Positions 45,710 through 57,369 of a stretch of DNA of 64,000 nucleotides are shown here, piece by piece. How positions within the stretch are numbered: the stretch's first letter is position 1; the number at the start of each line of letters is the position of its first letter. The notes beneath the pieces were generated by a model. The model saw nothing but the letters and a program-made list of their open reading frames with translations. It was not told the origin of the DNA and did not search any database. The position numbers and the translations under genes are program-made. Source of the stretch: Muscardinus avellanarius (lineage: Eukaryota > Chordata > Mammalia > Rodentia > Gliridae); the NCBI GenBank assembly GCA_963383645.1, contig OY726569.1, positions 29,420,599 through 29,484,598 of the forward strand. Reading direction: 5' to 3'.

Positions 45710-48700
45710 GTACCGATCCCACTCTTGATGGTCCCAGTAGTGGCCTGGCTACTCAGTGGACTGATCCAGACCTCGCTGGCTCAAGCAGCGGCCTTGCCTC
45801 ATGGGAGGCCCCAGTTCTGGTCTCGCTGGCCCCTGCACCGGTCTAACCCCTAAGCTGGCTTTGGTCCCGGCCTTGGAGGCCGCAGGAGTGAACTTGCCTC
45901 ACGCCAGGCTCCGATGCTGGCCATTGGCCCCTGCACCGGTCTAACCCCTTGGCAGGATTCCAATCCCGGCCTCGAAGGCCCCAGCACCGGCCTAGCCTCA
46001 CGGCAGGCTCCAATGCCGGCCTCGTTGGCCCCAGCACCGGCCTAACCCCTCGGCAGGTTCCATTCCCGGGTTAGGAGGCCCCAGCACTGGCCATGTCTCA
46101 CGGCAGGCTCCGATGCTGGCCTCGCCTCACGGCAGACTCCGATGCCGGCCTTGCTGGCCCCAGCAATGGTCTAGCCCTTCGGCAGGTTGTTATCCTGGCC
46201 TCGGAAGCCCCAGTACCGGCCTTGCCTCACGGCAGCCTCTGATGCCGGCCTCATTGGCCCCAGCACCGGCCTAACCCCTCGACAGGCTCTTATCCCGGCC
46301 TCGGATGTCCCGGTACCGGCCTTGCCTCACGGCAGGCTCCAATGCTGGCCTCACTGGCCCCAGCACTGGCCTAACCCCTCGGCAGGCTCTTATCCTGACC
46401 TCGGAGGCCCCAGTACCGGCCTTGCCTCAAGGCAGGCTCCAATCCCGGCCTCGGAGGCCTCAGCACCGGCCTTGCCTCACGGCAAGCTCCAATGCCGGCC
46501 TTGCTGGCCCCAGCATCGGCCTCACCCCTCGGCAGGCTCCAATCCCGGGCTCGGAGGCCCCAGTACCGGCCTTGCCTAAAGGCAGGCTCCGGTGCCGGCC
46601 TCGCTGGCCCCAGCACCAGCCTAACCCCTCGGCCGGCTCCGATACTGGCCTCGGAGGTCCCAGCAACGGCCATGCCTCATGGCAGGCTGCGATGCCGGCC
46701 TCACTGGCTCCAGCACCGGCCTAACCCCTCAGCAGGCTCTTATCCTGGCCTAGGAGGCCCCAGTATCGGCCTTACTTCACAGCAGGCTCTGATGCCGGCC
46801 TCACTGGCCCCAGCACCAGCCTAACCCCTCGGCAGGCTCCGATCCCAGCCTTGGAGGCCCCAGCACTGGTCATGCCTCACGGCAGGCTCCGATGCCGGCC
46901 TCGCTGGCCCCAGCACCAGCCTAACCCCTCAGCAGGCTCTTATCCTGGCCTCGGAGGCCCCAGTACCGGCCTTGCCTCAAGGCAGGCTCCGATGCCGGCC
47001 TCGCTGGCCCCAGCACCGGCCTAACCCCTCGGCAGGCTCCGATCCCGGCCTCAGAGGCCCCAGCACTGGTCATGCCTCACGGCAGGCTCCAATGCCGGCC
47101 TCGCTGGCCCCAGCACCGGCCTAACCCCTCGGCAGGCTCTTATCCTGGCCTCGGAGGCCCCAGTATCGGCCTTACTTCACAGCAGGCTCCGATGCCGGCC
47201 TCACTGGCTCCAGCACCGGCCTAACCCCTCGGCAGGCTCCGATCCCAGCCTTGGAGGCCCCAGCACTGGTCATGCCTCAAGGCAGGCTTCGATGCCGGCC
47301 TCGCTGGCCCCAGCACCGGCCTAACCCCTCGGCAGGCTCTTATCCTGGCCTCGGAGGCCCCAGTACCGGCCTTGCCTCAAGGCAGGCTCCGATGCCGGCC
47401 TTGCTGACCCCAGCACCGGCCTAACCCCTCGGCAGGCTCCAATCCCGGGCTCGGAGGCCCCAGCACTGGTCATGCCTCACGGCAGGCTTCGATGCCGGCC
47501 TCGCTGGCCCCAGCATCGGCCTAACCCCTCGGCTGGCTCTGATACTGGCCTCGGAGGTCCCAGCAACGGCCATGCCTCACGGCAGGCTGCGATGCCGGCC
47601 TCACTGGCTCCAGCACCGGCCTAACCCCTCAGCAGGCTCTTATCCTGGCCTAGGAGGCCCCAGTATCGGCCTTGCCTCGAGGCAGGCTCCGATGCCTGCC
47701 TCGCTGGCCCCAGCACCGGCCTAACCCCTCGGCAGGCTCCGATCCCGGCCTCGGAGGCCCCAGCACTGGTCATGCCTCACTGCAGGCTTCGATGCCGGCC
47801 TCGCTGGCCCCAGCATCGGCCTAACCCCTCGGCCGGCTCCAATACTGGCCTCGGAGGTCCCAGCAACGGCCATGCCTCACGGCAGGCTTCGATGCCGGCC
47901 TCGCTGGCCCCAGAATCGGCCTAACCCCTCGGCCGGCTCCGATACTGGCCTAGGAGGCCCCAGTATCGGCCTTATTTCACAGCAGGCTCCGATGCCGGCC
48001 TCACTGGCCCCAGCACCGGCCTAACCCCTCGGCAGGCTCCGATCCCGGCCTCGGAGGCCCCAGAACTGGTCATGCCTCAAGGCAGGCTCCGATGCCGGCC
48101 TCGCTGGCTCCAGCACCAGCCTAACCCCTCGGCAGGCTCCAATACTGGCCTCGGAGGTCCCAGCAACGGCCATGCCTCATGGCAGGCTGCGATGCCAGCC
48201 TCACTGGCTCCAGCACTGGCCTAACCCCTCAGCAGGCTCTTATCCTGGCCTAGGAGGCCCCAGTATCGGCCTTACTTCACAGCAGGCTCCGATGCCGGCC
48301 TCGCTGGCCCCAGCACCGGCCTAACCCCTCGGCAGGCTCCGATCCCGACCTTGGAGGCCCCAGCACTGGTCATGCCTCACGGCAGGCTCCGATGCCGGCC
48401 TCGCTGGCCCCAGCACCGGCCTAACCCCTCGGCAGGCTCCGATCCCAGCCTTGGAGGCCCCAGCACTGGTCATGCCTCACGGCAGGCTCCGATGACGGCC
48501 TCGCTGGCCCCAGCACCGGCCTAACCCCTCGGCAGGCTCTTATCCTGGCCTCGAGGCCCCAGTACCGGCCTTGCCTCAAGGCAGGCCCCGATGCCGGCCT
48601 CGCTGACCCCAGCACCGGCCTAACCCCTCGGCAGGCTCCGATCCCGGCCTTGGAGGTCCCAGCACTGGTCATGCCTCACGGCAGGCTCCGATGCCGGCCT

Positions 48701-49345
48701 CGCTGGCCCCAGCACCGGCCTAACCCCTCGGCAGGCTCCGATCCCAGCCTTGGAGGCCCCAGCACTGGTCATGCCTCACGGCAGGCTCCGATGACGGCCT
48801 CGCTGGCCCCAGCACCGGCCTAACCCCTCGGCAGGCTCTTATCCTGGCCTCGAGGCCCCAGTACCGGCCTTGCCTCAAGGCAGGCCCCGATGCCGGCCTC
48901 GCTGACCCCAGCACCGGCCTAACCCCTCGGCAGGCTCCGATCCCGGCCTTGGAGGCCCCAGCACTGGTCATGCCTCACGGCAGGCTCCGATGCCGGCCTC
49001 GCTGGCCCCAGCACCGGCCTAACCCCTCGGCAGTCTCCGATCCCAGCCTTGGAGGCCCCAGCACTGGTCATGCCTCACGGCAGGCTCCGATGACGGCCTC
49101 GCTGGCCCCAGCACCGGCCTAACCCCTCGGCAGGCTCTTATCCTGGCCTCGGAGGCCCCAGTACTGGCCTTGCCTCAAGGCAGGCTCCGATGCCGGCCTC
49201 GCTGGCCCCAGCACCGGCCTAACCCCTCTGCAGGTTCCAATCCCGGCCACGGAGGCCTCAGTAGTGGCCTTGCCTCACAGCAAGCTCCGATGTCGGCCAC
49301 TGTCCCCGGTGCCCGCCTAACCCCTCAGCAGGTTCCGATCACTGT
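45710..49345 (-). repeat. GC-rich VNTR, about 36 units of 100 bp
   Basis: The array has a basic 100-bp period made of two related 50-mers, each beginning GGCAGGCTCCGAT on the plus strand. One continues with GCCGGCCTCGCTGGCCCC, the other with CCCGGCCTCGGAGGCCCC. Units are CpG-rich and mostly more than 85 percent alike; the left edge (45710-45900) is more degenerate. Towards the right end the unit becomes a 299-300-bp higher-order repeat. Because 100 is not a multiple of 3, all frames are visited, so the open frames across it are repeat artefacts. Confidence 0.95.
48421..49160. repeat. 299-bp higher-order repeat within the VNTR
   Basis: Segments 48421-48719 and 48720-49018 are almost identical over 299 bp, each with the same one-base deletion (CCTCGAGGCCCC where others have CCTCGGAGGCCCC) and the same GATGACGGCC variant. 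A third, partial copy from 49019 shares GATGACGGCC but lacks the deletion. Confidence 0.9.
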
Positions 49346-49826
49346 CTCTGTGGTTATTATTTCAAAGGTTCCAGGTGTAATGTAGCAGATCCCTGCCTCC
49401 CCTGAGTATTGGCCACTGGCATTGCCACTGCCTCCACCATTTCAAATCCTTCCCAGGCTCTTTTTCCACTCTGAATGTTGTCCAGTGTTCCTAAGCATGC
49501 ATGATGGTAGCATTCGATATTTGGTGTAATTTCTCCAAAAAAATAAAGTTGGTAAGATCCGGTTTCTGCTTCTCCTGAATACAAGTCTCCACCACCATCG
49601 CGGAGAACTCTTTCAACACCGCATTTCTCCTTGGTCTCCGCTAAACTCTCTCCTTATATGTGATGTCTGAGATTCTTAACAATATAGAGAAATAGCAGTC
49701 CTCTTTCACGGCGAATTTTTCCATAAGTTCCAGTGCATTTAGATAAGTTTTGTCTGCATCTCCAGTGTCCTGGCATCCATAACGGCTTTCTTACCTCCTC
49801 TCCGATATTTTTCTTTATCTTTTTCT
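49346..49826 (-). other. Unrecognised protein-like segment of the composite element
   Basis: In element sense one frame reads KTYLNALELMEKFAVKEDC and continues through TYKERV to a stop, then on to FSAMVVETCIQEKQKPDL. A second frame over the following part reads CYHHACLGTLDNIQSGKRAW. The composition looks like former coding sequence with a frameshift and stops, but I recognise no family. It could be captured exonic or retroviral DNA. Confidence 0.4.
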
Positions 49827-50069
49827 GTTCTGGGCCCGGTTTCTCCAGGGGTCTGGCGTGCTACTCACAGTTCGGCCCGGGGCCCAGAGTCCCGCGACCC
49901 GGGCCCCAGCTGGCGTGCCCCGCGTGCGACCCCTGCCCAGAACCCAGCATCTTACTGGGCCTGGTTTCTCCAGGGGTCTGGCGTGCTACTCGCAGTTCGG
50001 CCCAGGGCCCAGGGTCCCGCAACCCGGGCCCCGGCTTTTGTGTGCCTCGCGCAACCCCCGCCCAGAACC
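49827..50069 (-). repeat. GC-rich tandem duplication at the 5' end of the composite element
   Basis: Two copies of about 125 bp (near 49827-49945 and 49953-50069) share GGTTTCTCCAGGGGTCTGGC and GTGCTACTC(A/G)CAGTTCGGCCC on the plus strand. They are CpG-rich and very different from the surrounding AT-rich DNA. Tandem GC-rich units at a 5' end recall rodent L1 promoter monomers, which is an analogy only. Confidence 0.75.
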
Positions 50070-50093
50070 GACAATTTCAAACTATGAGGTCAT

Positions 50094-50096
50094 AAT

Positions 50097-50139
<43 letters not shown>

Positions 50140-50572
50140 TTTTGGTACTGGGGATTGAACTCAGGGGCATTCTACCTCCGAGCTATACCCCTAGCCATAT
50201 TATTTTATTTTATTTTATTTTTGTGTGTGTGTGGTACTGGGAATGGAACCCAGGGGCATTCTACCTCTGAGCTACACCCCTTTGCCCTACTTTTTATTCT
50301 TTATTTTGAAACAGGTTCTCATTGAGTTGCAAAGGGCCTCACTGAGTAGCTGAGGCTGTCCTCGAACTGTGATCCTCCTACCTCAGCCTCTCAAATGCTG
50401 GGATTACAAGCGTTCGCCACCACATCTGGCTTATTATTTTTTATTTTGAAACAAGGTCTCACTAAGTTGTGGAGGGCCTCACTAAGTAACTGGGGCTGGC
50501 CGTGAACCTGCGATCCTTCTGTCTCAGCCTCCCAAGTACTGGGATTACATGCATGAGCCACCACACTTGGCT
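50094..50572 (-). mobile_element. Two minus-oriented SINEs inserted in the piggyBac relic
   Basis: A (TTTA)n tail (50094-50142) leads into a SINE that is itself interrupted near 50205 by a second full copy (about 50222-50434). The remainder follows to 50572. The piggyBac sequence resumes at 50573. Confidence 0.8.
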
Positions 50573-50691
50573 AGCCAAATCTTTCAAATTCATACTGAGC
50601 CATGTGAACAAATACATTCCACATAGAACCAGATAGGCTTTCACAAAGCACATATATCTGGAGACCAAGACATACTTGTTCTGTCAGGATG

Positions 50692-50774
50692 TACTTTTTT
50701 TTTTTTTTTTCTTGTACTAGGAATTGAACTCGGGCATTCTGCCTCTAAGACATACCCCTAGTGCTATTTTATTT

Positions 50775-50813
<39 letters not shown>

Positions 50814-51225
50814 TATTTTTGGTGGTACTGGGGATGAAATCCAGGGGCCTTCTACTTCTGGGCTACACTCCCAGACCTATTTTATATCTTATTTGGAAAC
50901 AGGGTCTCTTAAGCCAGCGGAGGCTGGCTTCAAACCCATGTGATCCTCCTGTCTCAGCCTCCCAATCGTGGGGATTACAAACACGTGCCACCACGCCTGG
51001 CTTATTTTTATTTTTATTTTTGCAGTACTGGGGATGGAACCCAGGGGCATTCTACCTCCAAGCGATACCCCAGCCCTATTTTTTAGTCTTTTTATTTTTT
51101 TGAAACAGGGTCTCACTGAGTTGTGAAGGGCCTTGCTAAGTAGCTGAGGCTGTCTTCAAACCGTGATTCTCTGGTCTCTGCCTTCCGAATGCTGGGATCA
51201 CAAGCATGTGTCACCATGTCTGGCT

Positions 51226-51256
<31 letters not shown>

Positions 51257-51390
51257 TTTTTGAAACAAGGTCTTGCTAGGTTGACGAGAGTCTCACTACT
51301 TGCTGAGGCTATCCTCAAACCTGTGATCCTCCTGTCTTATCCTCCCAGGTACTGGGATTCCAGGTGTATACCGCCATGCCTGGCTGGGAT
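50692..51390 (-). mobile_element. Nested minus-oriented SINEs
   Basis: A copy starting after a T-run near 50710 is split by a type-B copy (about 50820-51000, (TTTA)n tail 50765-50815) and a further copy (51020-51223). The older piece continues to 51390. Confidence 0.75.
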
Positions 51391-51493
51391 GTACTTCTTC
51401 AAGACGACTGTCTCAAACAACAGCAATGATTTCTCAATGGCAACATTTCTGTTTGTAATGTATACAGTTGGAAACTTATTTACAAGGCAGTCA

Positions 51494-51652
<159 letters not shown>

Positions 51653-51720
51653 TCAAAACATCTCCAGCTCAGGTTTCTGCACAATACCCTGCAGTAACAT
51701 TACTGCAAAAAAGACTTTCA

Positions 51721-52158
51721 ACCCGGGCGCAGTGGCGCACGCTTGTAATCCCCGTGCTTGGGAGGCGGAGACAGGAGGATCGCGCAGGTCGCCGCAGTCC
51801 AGCCAGACATGGGGGCCACAAATAGCTTTTTCCTCCCATTTTGCTTCCTTGCTATGAGTTGCTATGTCCGTCCATAATGAAATTTACAACACAGTTTTTT
51901 TTCCATTTCTGTGGTTGTATTACTGAATCTACACTGGATTCACAAAATCTGGTAAATTATATTTTCACTTATTCTAAAATCAACTGGGCATAGTGGTATA
52001 TACCTGTCATCCCAGTACTTGGGAGGCAGAAGAGAAGGATCCTAGGTTCACCACCATCCCCAGCAACTTAGGAAGGCCTTCCACAACTTAGTAAGGCCCT
52101 GTTTCAAAATAAAAAGTAAAATAGGGCTGGGGATAGAATGCCCGTGGGTTCAATTCCC

Positions 52159-52200
<42 letters not shown>
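51721..52200 (+). mobile_element. Truncated and complete plus-oriented SINEs
   Basis: A left-half fragment of the type-B SINE lies at 51721-51790, directly against the piggyBac relic. A complete but diverged copy at 51988-52162 ends in a (CA)n tract to 52200. The 51800-51985 stretch between them is unassigned. Confidence 0.7.
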
Positions 52201-52202
<2 letters not shown>

Positions 52203-53212
52203 CAAAATAATTTTCAATTTGTCTTGAGACTTATTCTTTAACCTTCCTGTTATTTAGATGTATATTGTTTAAACTCCAAGTATTTTGAGAATTTTCAGTT
52301 CTCTCTCTGTTATTAATTTCCGGTTGAATTCTACTCTGATCTAAGAACATACTTCATAGATGCCATTCTTTTGAAGTTGTTCAGGTGTTTTGTGGCCAAC
52401 GTGTGGTGTATCTTGACAGGTGGTCCATTTGAGCATGAGTGAAAGGTGTATGCTGCTGTCACTGGATGAGGCATTTATTCTGTCAATTACAGCCAGTTGA
52501 TTGATGGCTCTTCAGTTCAACTATGCCCTTACTGATTTTCTGCCTCCAGATCTGTTATTTACTGATAGAGGAGTTTGAAGTCTTCGACTATAATGGTGGA
52601 TTTGTCTATTTCCCCTTTCAGTTCTATCTTTGCCTCACATGTTTTGACTCTCTCTTGTTAGGAGCATACATAGTAAAGAATTTGTAAATAATGTGAATGT
52701 CATATCTTCTTGAAGACTGGAGCCTGGACCCTGCTATCATTATGTAATACCCCTCTTTATCCATGATAATTTTCCTTCCTATGAGGTCTTCTTTGTTTTT
52801 GTTTTTGTTTTTGTTTTGTAGTGGGAATTGGACCCAGTGGCTTCTACCTCTGAGCTACACCACCCCCCAACCCTTTTTATTTTTTATTTTGAGAGAGGGT
52901 CTCACTATGTTGCTGAAGGTTTCTCTAAGTTGTTGCGGCTGGCCTTGAACTTCCAATCCTTCTGTCTCAGACTCTCTATCTCCAAGCTACATCCCCAGCC
53001 TATTTTTTAATTTTTATTTTGAAAGAGGGGCTCACTAGGTTGATGAGAGTCTCACTACTTGCTATGATTGTCCTCGAATCTGAGATCCTCCTGTCTCAGC
53101 TTCCCAAGTACTGGGATTACAAGCATATGCTACCATTCCTGGCTACAGCTTTTTTTTTTTTAATCAGTGTTAGCATGACCTATCTTTCTCCATCCTTTTA
53201 CTTTTAATAGCA
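52201..53212 (-). mobile_element. Old L1 ORF2 fragment, reverse orientation
   Basis: The plus strand carries the characteristic antisense wording of mammalian L1 ORF2, for example TTACTGATTTTCTGCCTCC and TTGTCTATTTCCCCTTTCAG, continuing after a SINE insertion (52795-53150) with TAGCATGACCTATCTTTCTC. Divergence places it among old L1M-type insertions. No intact frame remains. Confidence 0.8.
52795..53150 (-). mobile_element. SINE pair inserted in the L1 fragment
   Basis: A (GTTTTT)n-like tail near 52793-52818 leads into a minus copy, itself joined to a second partial copy (about 52975-53150). Reading across both, the L1 sequence is colinear. Confidence 0.75.
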
Positions 53213-54063
53213 GGGCATAGGTTCCCCCAATTTCCCTGCTTTCTTTCTGTATCTTGATAAAAAATTATAGAGTACCTTCATCTCCTTTTTCTTATCCCCA
53301 CTTTATAGATATTAATGCAAGATGTGAAGTTATAAAATTTATAAGGTTATAGAAATAGAGAATGCTGATTGATAGAATATAAGTTTGTGTGGGGAAGACA
53401 AGAAACCGAAGAGCCACAAAGATGTGCCTGGAATGGCGGGCTGGAAAATCCCACCCGACCCTAGGAGCTTGGAAAGCTTGGCCAGGGGTGAGGGTGCTAT
53501 TGTAGACCAATCAGATCTGGAGGTGGGAAGCGGCGATAGGGAAGGATGGAGCAGTTGGCTAGTTCAAGAATGGCCTTGAAGTGCCAGGCAGAGGAGTCTA
53601 GGTTTTGTCTTAGAGATGACTGGGAGCCCAGGAAGTTCTGTGAAGGAGAGACACATAAGAAGTGGCAGTTCAGGAAATAGAATCTGCTGCTGTTTAATGA
53701 AATGAGCAGCCAGAAAATGAGTTGAGTTGCGCTTGCAATTATCCAGGCGTGAGATTTCCCTAGAATTTTTAGAAAGAATGAAAAAGGGAAGAGCCAAAAC
53801 GTTTTAAAGGTGGAATCTACAGTAGAGTAGACACGGCGCTGAGTATCTTTCTCCTGGGTCCCTCTTCCCTTTCTCTTCTCTAATATCCGACTTCTCTAGG
53901 CATACAGTTTTCTTTATTTTATACCTCTGACCACAAATCTAGTATCCTTTATGCAAACAAATCAGAAAACTAAATGTCACTTTCCTCCAAAATTCCTGCT
54001 CTTAGCACCAATTCTATAAAATCAATTAGTGTCACTTTCTCTTCTTAAAACACATTAATAATA
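53213..54063. other. Unassigned DNA
   Basis: AT-rich sequence without gene signals. No recognisable repeat apart from the adjoining L1 end. Confidence 0.4.
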
Positions 54064-54131
54064 GGATTAGGGCTTTTAGCACAGCAGTAGAGCACTTGTC
54101 TAGCTCTGGGTTCCACCCCTAATACTGAGGG

Positions 54132-54176
<45 letters not shown>
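54064..54176 (+). mobile_element. Solitary ID-like SINE with (CA)n tail
   Basis: The piece AGCACAGCAGTAGAGCACTT then CTAGCTCTGGGTTCCACCCC is a tRNA-derived ID-type unit without a B1 half. Its tail is a (CA)n run at 54133-54176. Confidence 0.65.
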
Positions 54177-54178
<2 letters not shown>

Positions 54179-54553
54179 GCCCTGTGTGTCTGCTCCTCAC
54201 TAAGTTTCATAAAGTCCTTCATGACCAGCCCCCGCCTACCTTCCAGGCTCTTCTCTGGCCATATTTCCCGATCACTGCCATTTTAACCAAGCCAAATCAA
54301 CTTCAGCTCCTCGCAGCCCTTTGGACATGCTAGTCCAGCCATTTAGCTTCTTCCTGTCCTGAGGAACTCCAGCTCCTCCCGGAAGCCTCCCCTAAGGGTG
54401 GTTTCCCGTGGGAGCCTTCCCTGGTCCCTAGCGGGTTAGGTGGTCTTGCTTCCTGTTCCCAGGGCAGCCTGGACGGCTCTCATCGTAGCACCTGGGACTT
54501 CAGCCACTGTGGTGCCCATTGTCACAGCTTCTCTGCTTGTCTGCTCCTTACAT
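54177..54553. other. Unassigned single-copy-like DNA
   Basis: GC-moderate, pyrimidine-rich sequence between the ID element and the LTR-like block, with no open frame of note. Confidence 0.35.
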
Positions 54554-54915
54554 TGTTAAAGGAAGTTAGAGTGGAGACTGGACCTGAAGATCCCTGAGCA
54601 GGCGAAGCTAGTTAGGGCTCCGTAGCAGTAACCTTGCTTGCTTTGCATACATAAGCAAAACTTATGTAAGCTATTTCTTGAAAAGCAAAAATGTAAACTC
54701 GACCAATAAGAAGCAGACAACAAATTAGGGACCTTCCAGCAGAATAAATCAAATAATGTAAATGTATAACCTTAATAAATCAAACATTTTCTGTGTTGTA
54801 CTTCCATGAAAAAGCCTCTGTCTTGTATCCTCTCAGTGGCAGAGCTCCCAAACCATTTCTGGTTTGGAGCTGCCCAGGTCAAATAAACTCTTTAAAATGT
54901 ACTGTGCCTCTGTTT
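54554..54915 (+). mobile_element. LTR-like element (probable solo LTR)
   Basis: The block opens with TGTTAAAGG and contains a CCAAT box (54703-54707), A/T-rich promoter-like sequence, TCTGTCTTGTATCCTCTCAG and a poly(A) signal AATAAA (54882-54887). That order fits an LTR of an old endogenous retrovirus. I could not define its 3' end or a target duplication, and no internal gene remains. Confidence 0.45.
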
Positions 54916-54929
54916 ACCTTTGTCTGGGG

Positions 54930-55054
54930 GTGTGTGTGTGAGGGATTGAACCCAGAGGTGTTCTATCTCTGAGCTATATTATCACTCTTATTATTTATTT
55001 ATTTAGTTTTATCTTTTTAGTTAGTTTTATCTATTTATTTAGTTTTATCTAGAT

Positions 55055-55097
<43 letters not shown>

Positions 55098-55359
55098 TTT
55101 GTGGTACTGGGGTTCCTGGAAGCTCTTCTACCTCCGGGCTACACTCCCAGACCTATTTTTTATATATATACTTTTTTATTTGGAAACAGAGTCTCTTAAG
55201 CCAGTGCGGCTGGCTTCGAACCTGCGCAATCCTCCTGTCTCTGCCTACCAAGCATGGGGATTACAAGCGTGCGCCACCACGCCTGGCTTAGCCCTTCTTA
55301 TATATTTATTTAGTTTTAGTTTCAATAGGAAATCTGTCCATTCCTTATTGAAATAGATA

Positions 55360-55418
<59 letters not shown>

Positions 55419-55985
55419 GTGGTACTGGGATTGAACCCAGGGATATTCTACCTCCAAGCTACACCCCAGAGGTATTTTATTTTTATTTTGAAACTGGGTC
55501 TCATTAGGTTGATGAGAGTCTCATTACTTGCTGAGGCTGGTCTTGAATCTGCAGTCCTCCTGTCTCAGCCTCTCTGGGATTAGAGATATGCACTACCACA
55601 TCTAGCATTGTTTTTTCTTCTTGAAACAGGGTCTTGCTAGGTTACTGAGAGTCTCGCTAAAGTTGTTGAACCTGTGACCCACCTATCTCAGCCTCCCAAG
55701 TACTGAGATTACAGGAGTGTGTTTACACTCCTCTAATCACACACTTACCTGGCTCTTGTTTACCTTTTTTTTTTTTTTTTGCGGGTTTGGGGGTGGAACC
55801 CAGAGGCATTTGACCTCCGAGCTACACCCCCTGCCCTATTTTTTATTCTTTATTTTGAAACCAGGTCTCACTGAATTGCAGAGGGCCCCACTAAGTAGCT
55901 GAGGCTGTCCGCGAACCGTGATCCTCTGGGTCTCAGCCTCCCAAATGCTGGGATTACAAGCGTGCGCCACCACGCCTGGTTCTTG
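54930..55985 (-). mobile_element. Minus-oriented SINE cluster with (TC)n and (TTTA)n tails
   Basis: A copy from about 54940 is interrupted by a type-B copy (55100-55289, tail (TTTA)n 55050-55100). A copy with a (TC)n tail (55364-55414) spans 55415-55610. Fragments follow to 55730, and a further full copy lies at 55780-55985. Confidence 0.8.
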
Positions 55986-56394
55986 TTTACCTTTTTAACA
56001 ACTGTAATCTGTAAGCTCCTCAGTCAGGACTGTGGCTGCCGCAAAGTGGGTGCTTGATCAATACCGGTTGAATGAATTACTGGGGTGTGACAAGGGATGT
56101 TCCCATTAACTATTGTCATGCCCACTAACCGTAGCTAAACAACAATCCTGGAAGGAGCTGCTATCTAGAATAGGGAGCGACTGCATTGGGTAGACCCTGG
56201 AGAATATTCTCAGTGCAGAGGTCAGAAGGAAGTCCAGACCAGCTCTGTGGCAGATAAAAAGAGTTAGTGTAATAAAGCAATCAGAATCAGAAAAATGTCC
56301 TGACAAGAGGGAACTGGCACAGGTCTAGAAAGGCAAGCAGGGGAGAGGTAGTAATAGATAGGAATACACACCACTTAGTTGGCATCCACTGGTT
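55986..56394. other. Unassigned DNA
   Basis: About 400 bp with no gene or clear repeat. Confidence 0.35.
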
Positions 56395-57340
56395 TTTGTT
56401 TTGTTTTGTTTTGTTTTTGTGGTACTAATGGTGGAACCCAGAGGCTTTCTACCCCCGGGCTATACTCCCAGACCTATTTTATACTTTATTTGGAAACAGG
56501 GTCTCACTAAGTTGCTGAGAGCCTCACTAAGTAGCATAGGCTGGCTTTGAACCTGTGCGATCCTCCTGTCTCAGCCTCCCAAGTGCGGGGATTATGAAGA
56601 AGCCAAGTGTCACTGTGGATTATACAGGAGTATGGGAACAGTGCACTCAGCCCGTCAAATGCTCACTTCTTATGCAAAAGGCACAGGTTTGGTATAAGAC
56701 AAGCTCTTGCCACCTTCTAAACAACTACAGTGCTAAACTCCTACATCCAGCCGGGCGTGGGGGTGCACGCTTGTAATCCCCACGCTTGGGAGGCGGAGAC
56801 AGGAGGATCGCGCAGGTTCGAAGCCAGCGCGGCTGGCGTAAGAGACCCTGTTTCAAAAATATAAAATAGGTCTGGGAGTGTAGCCCGGAGGTAGAAGGGC
56901 TTCCAGGAACCCCAGTACCACAAAAAAAAAAAAAAAAAAAAAGAATACCGGGTCTCACTGAGTTGCCGAGGGCCTCACTAAGTAGCTGAGGCTGTCCGCG
57001 ATCCTCTGGTCTCAGCCTCCCAAATGCAAGCGTGCGCCACCACGCCCGGCCTATCAAAGGTAATTCTAAAGTAGTTTGTCTTAGTCAAATACAAATTTTT
57101 TAAAACTTAAAAAAAAAAAAAAAGCTGAGCAAGGTAGCACACGCTGTAATCCTAGTGCTTGAGAGGCTCAAACTTGAGGATCGTGGGTCCATGGCCAACC
57201 TCAGCAATGTAGTAAGGCCCTCTGCAACTTAGTGAGACCCTGTTTCAAAATAAATGAGTAAAAATAGAGCTGGGGGTATAGCTCAGAGCTAGAATGCCCC
57301 TGGGTTTACTCCCCAGTACCCTCTCACACACACAAATGAG
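56395..57340. mobile_element. SINE cluster
   Basis: A minus copy with a (GTTTT)n tail lies at 56395-56597. A type-B plus copy with the GGCTTCCAGGAACCCC variant lies at 56750-56943 and abuts a partial minus copy to 57050. A diverged plus copy follows at 57122-57325. Confidence 0.8.
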
Positions 57341-57369
57341 AAATTGAACAATATTAAGAGATAAGTGAA

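Noticed and set aside
45710..49345. A repetitive proline/alanine-rich protein gene or a CRISPR array
   Set aside because: The open frames follow from a stop-poor 100-bp unit that changes frame every copy. There are no unique spacers between repeats and the host is a mammal.
54554..54915. Calling the block a complete solo LTR with defined target duplication
   Set aside because: Promoter and poly(A) features are present, but I could not find a matching right terminus or flanking duplication, so only an LTR-like call is made.
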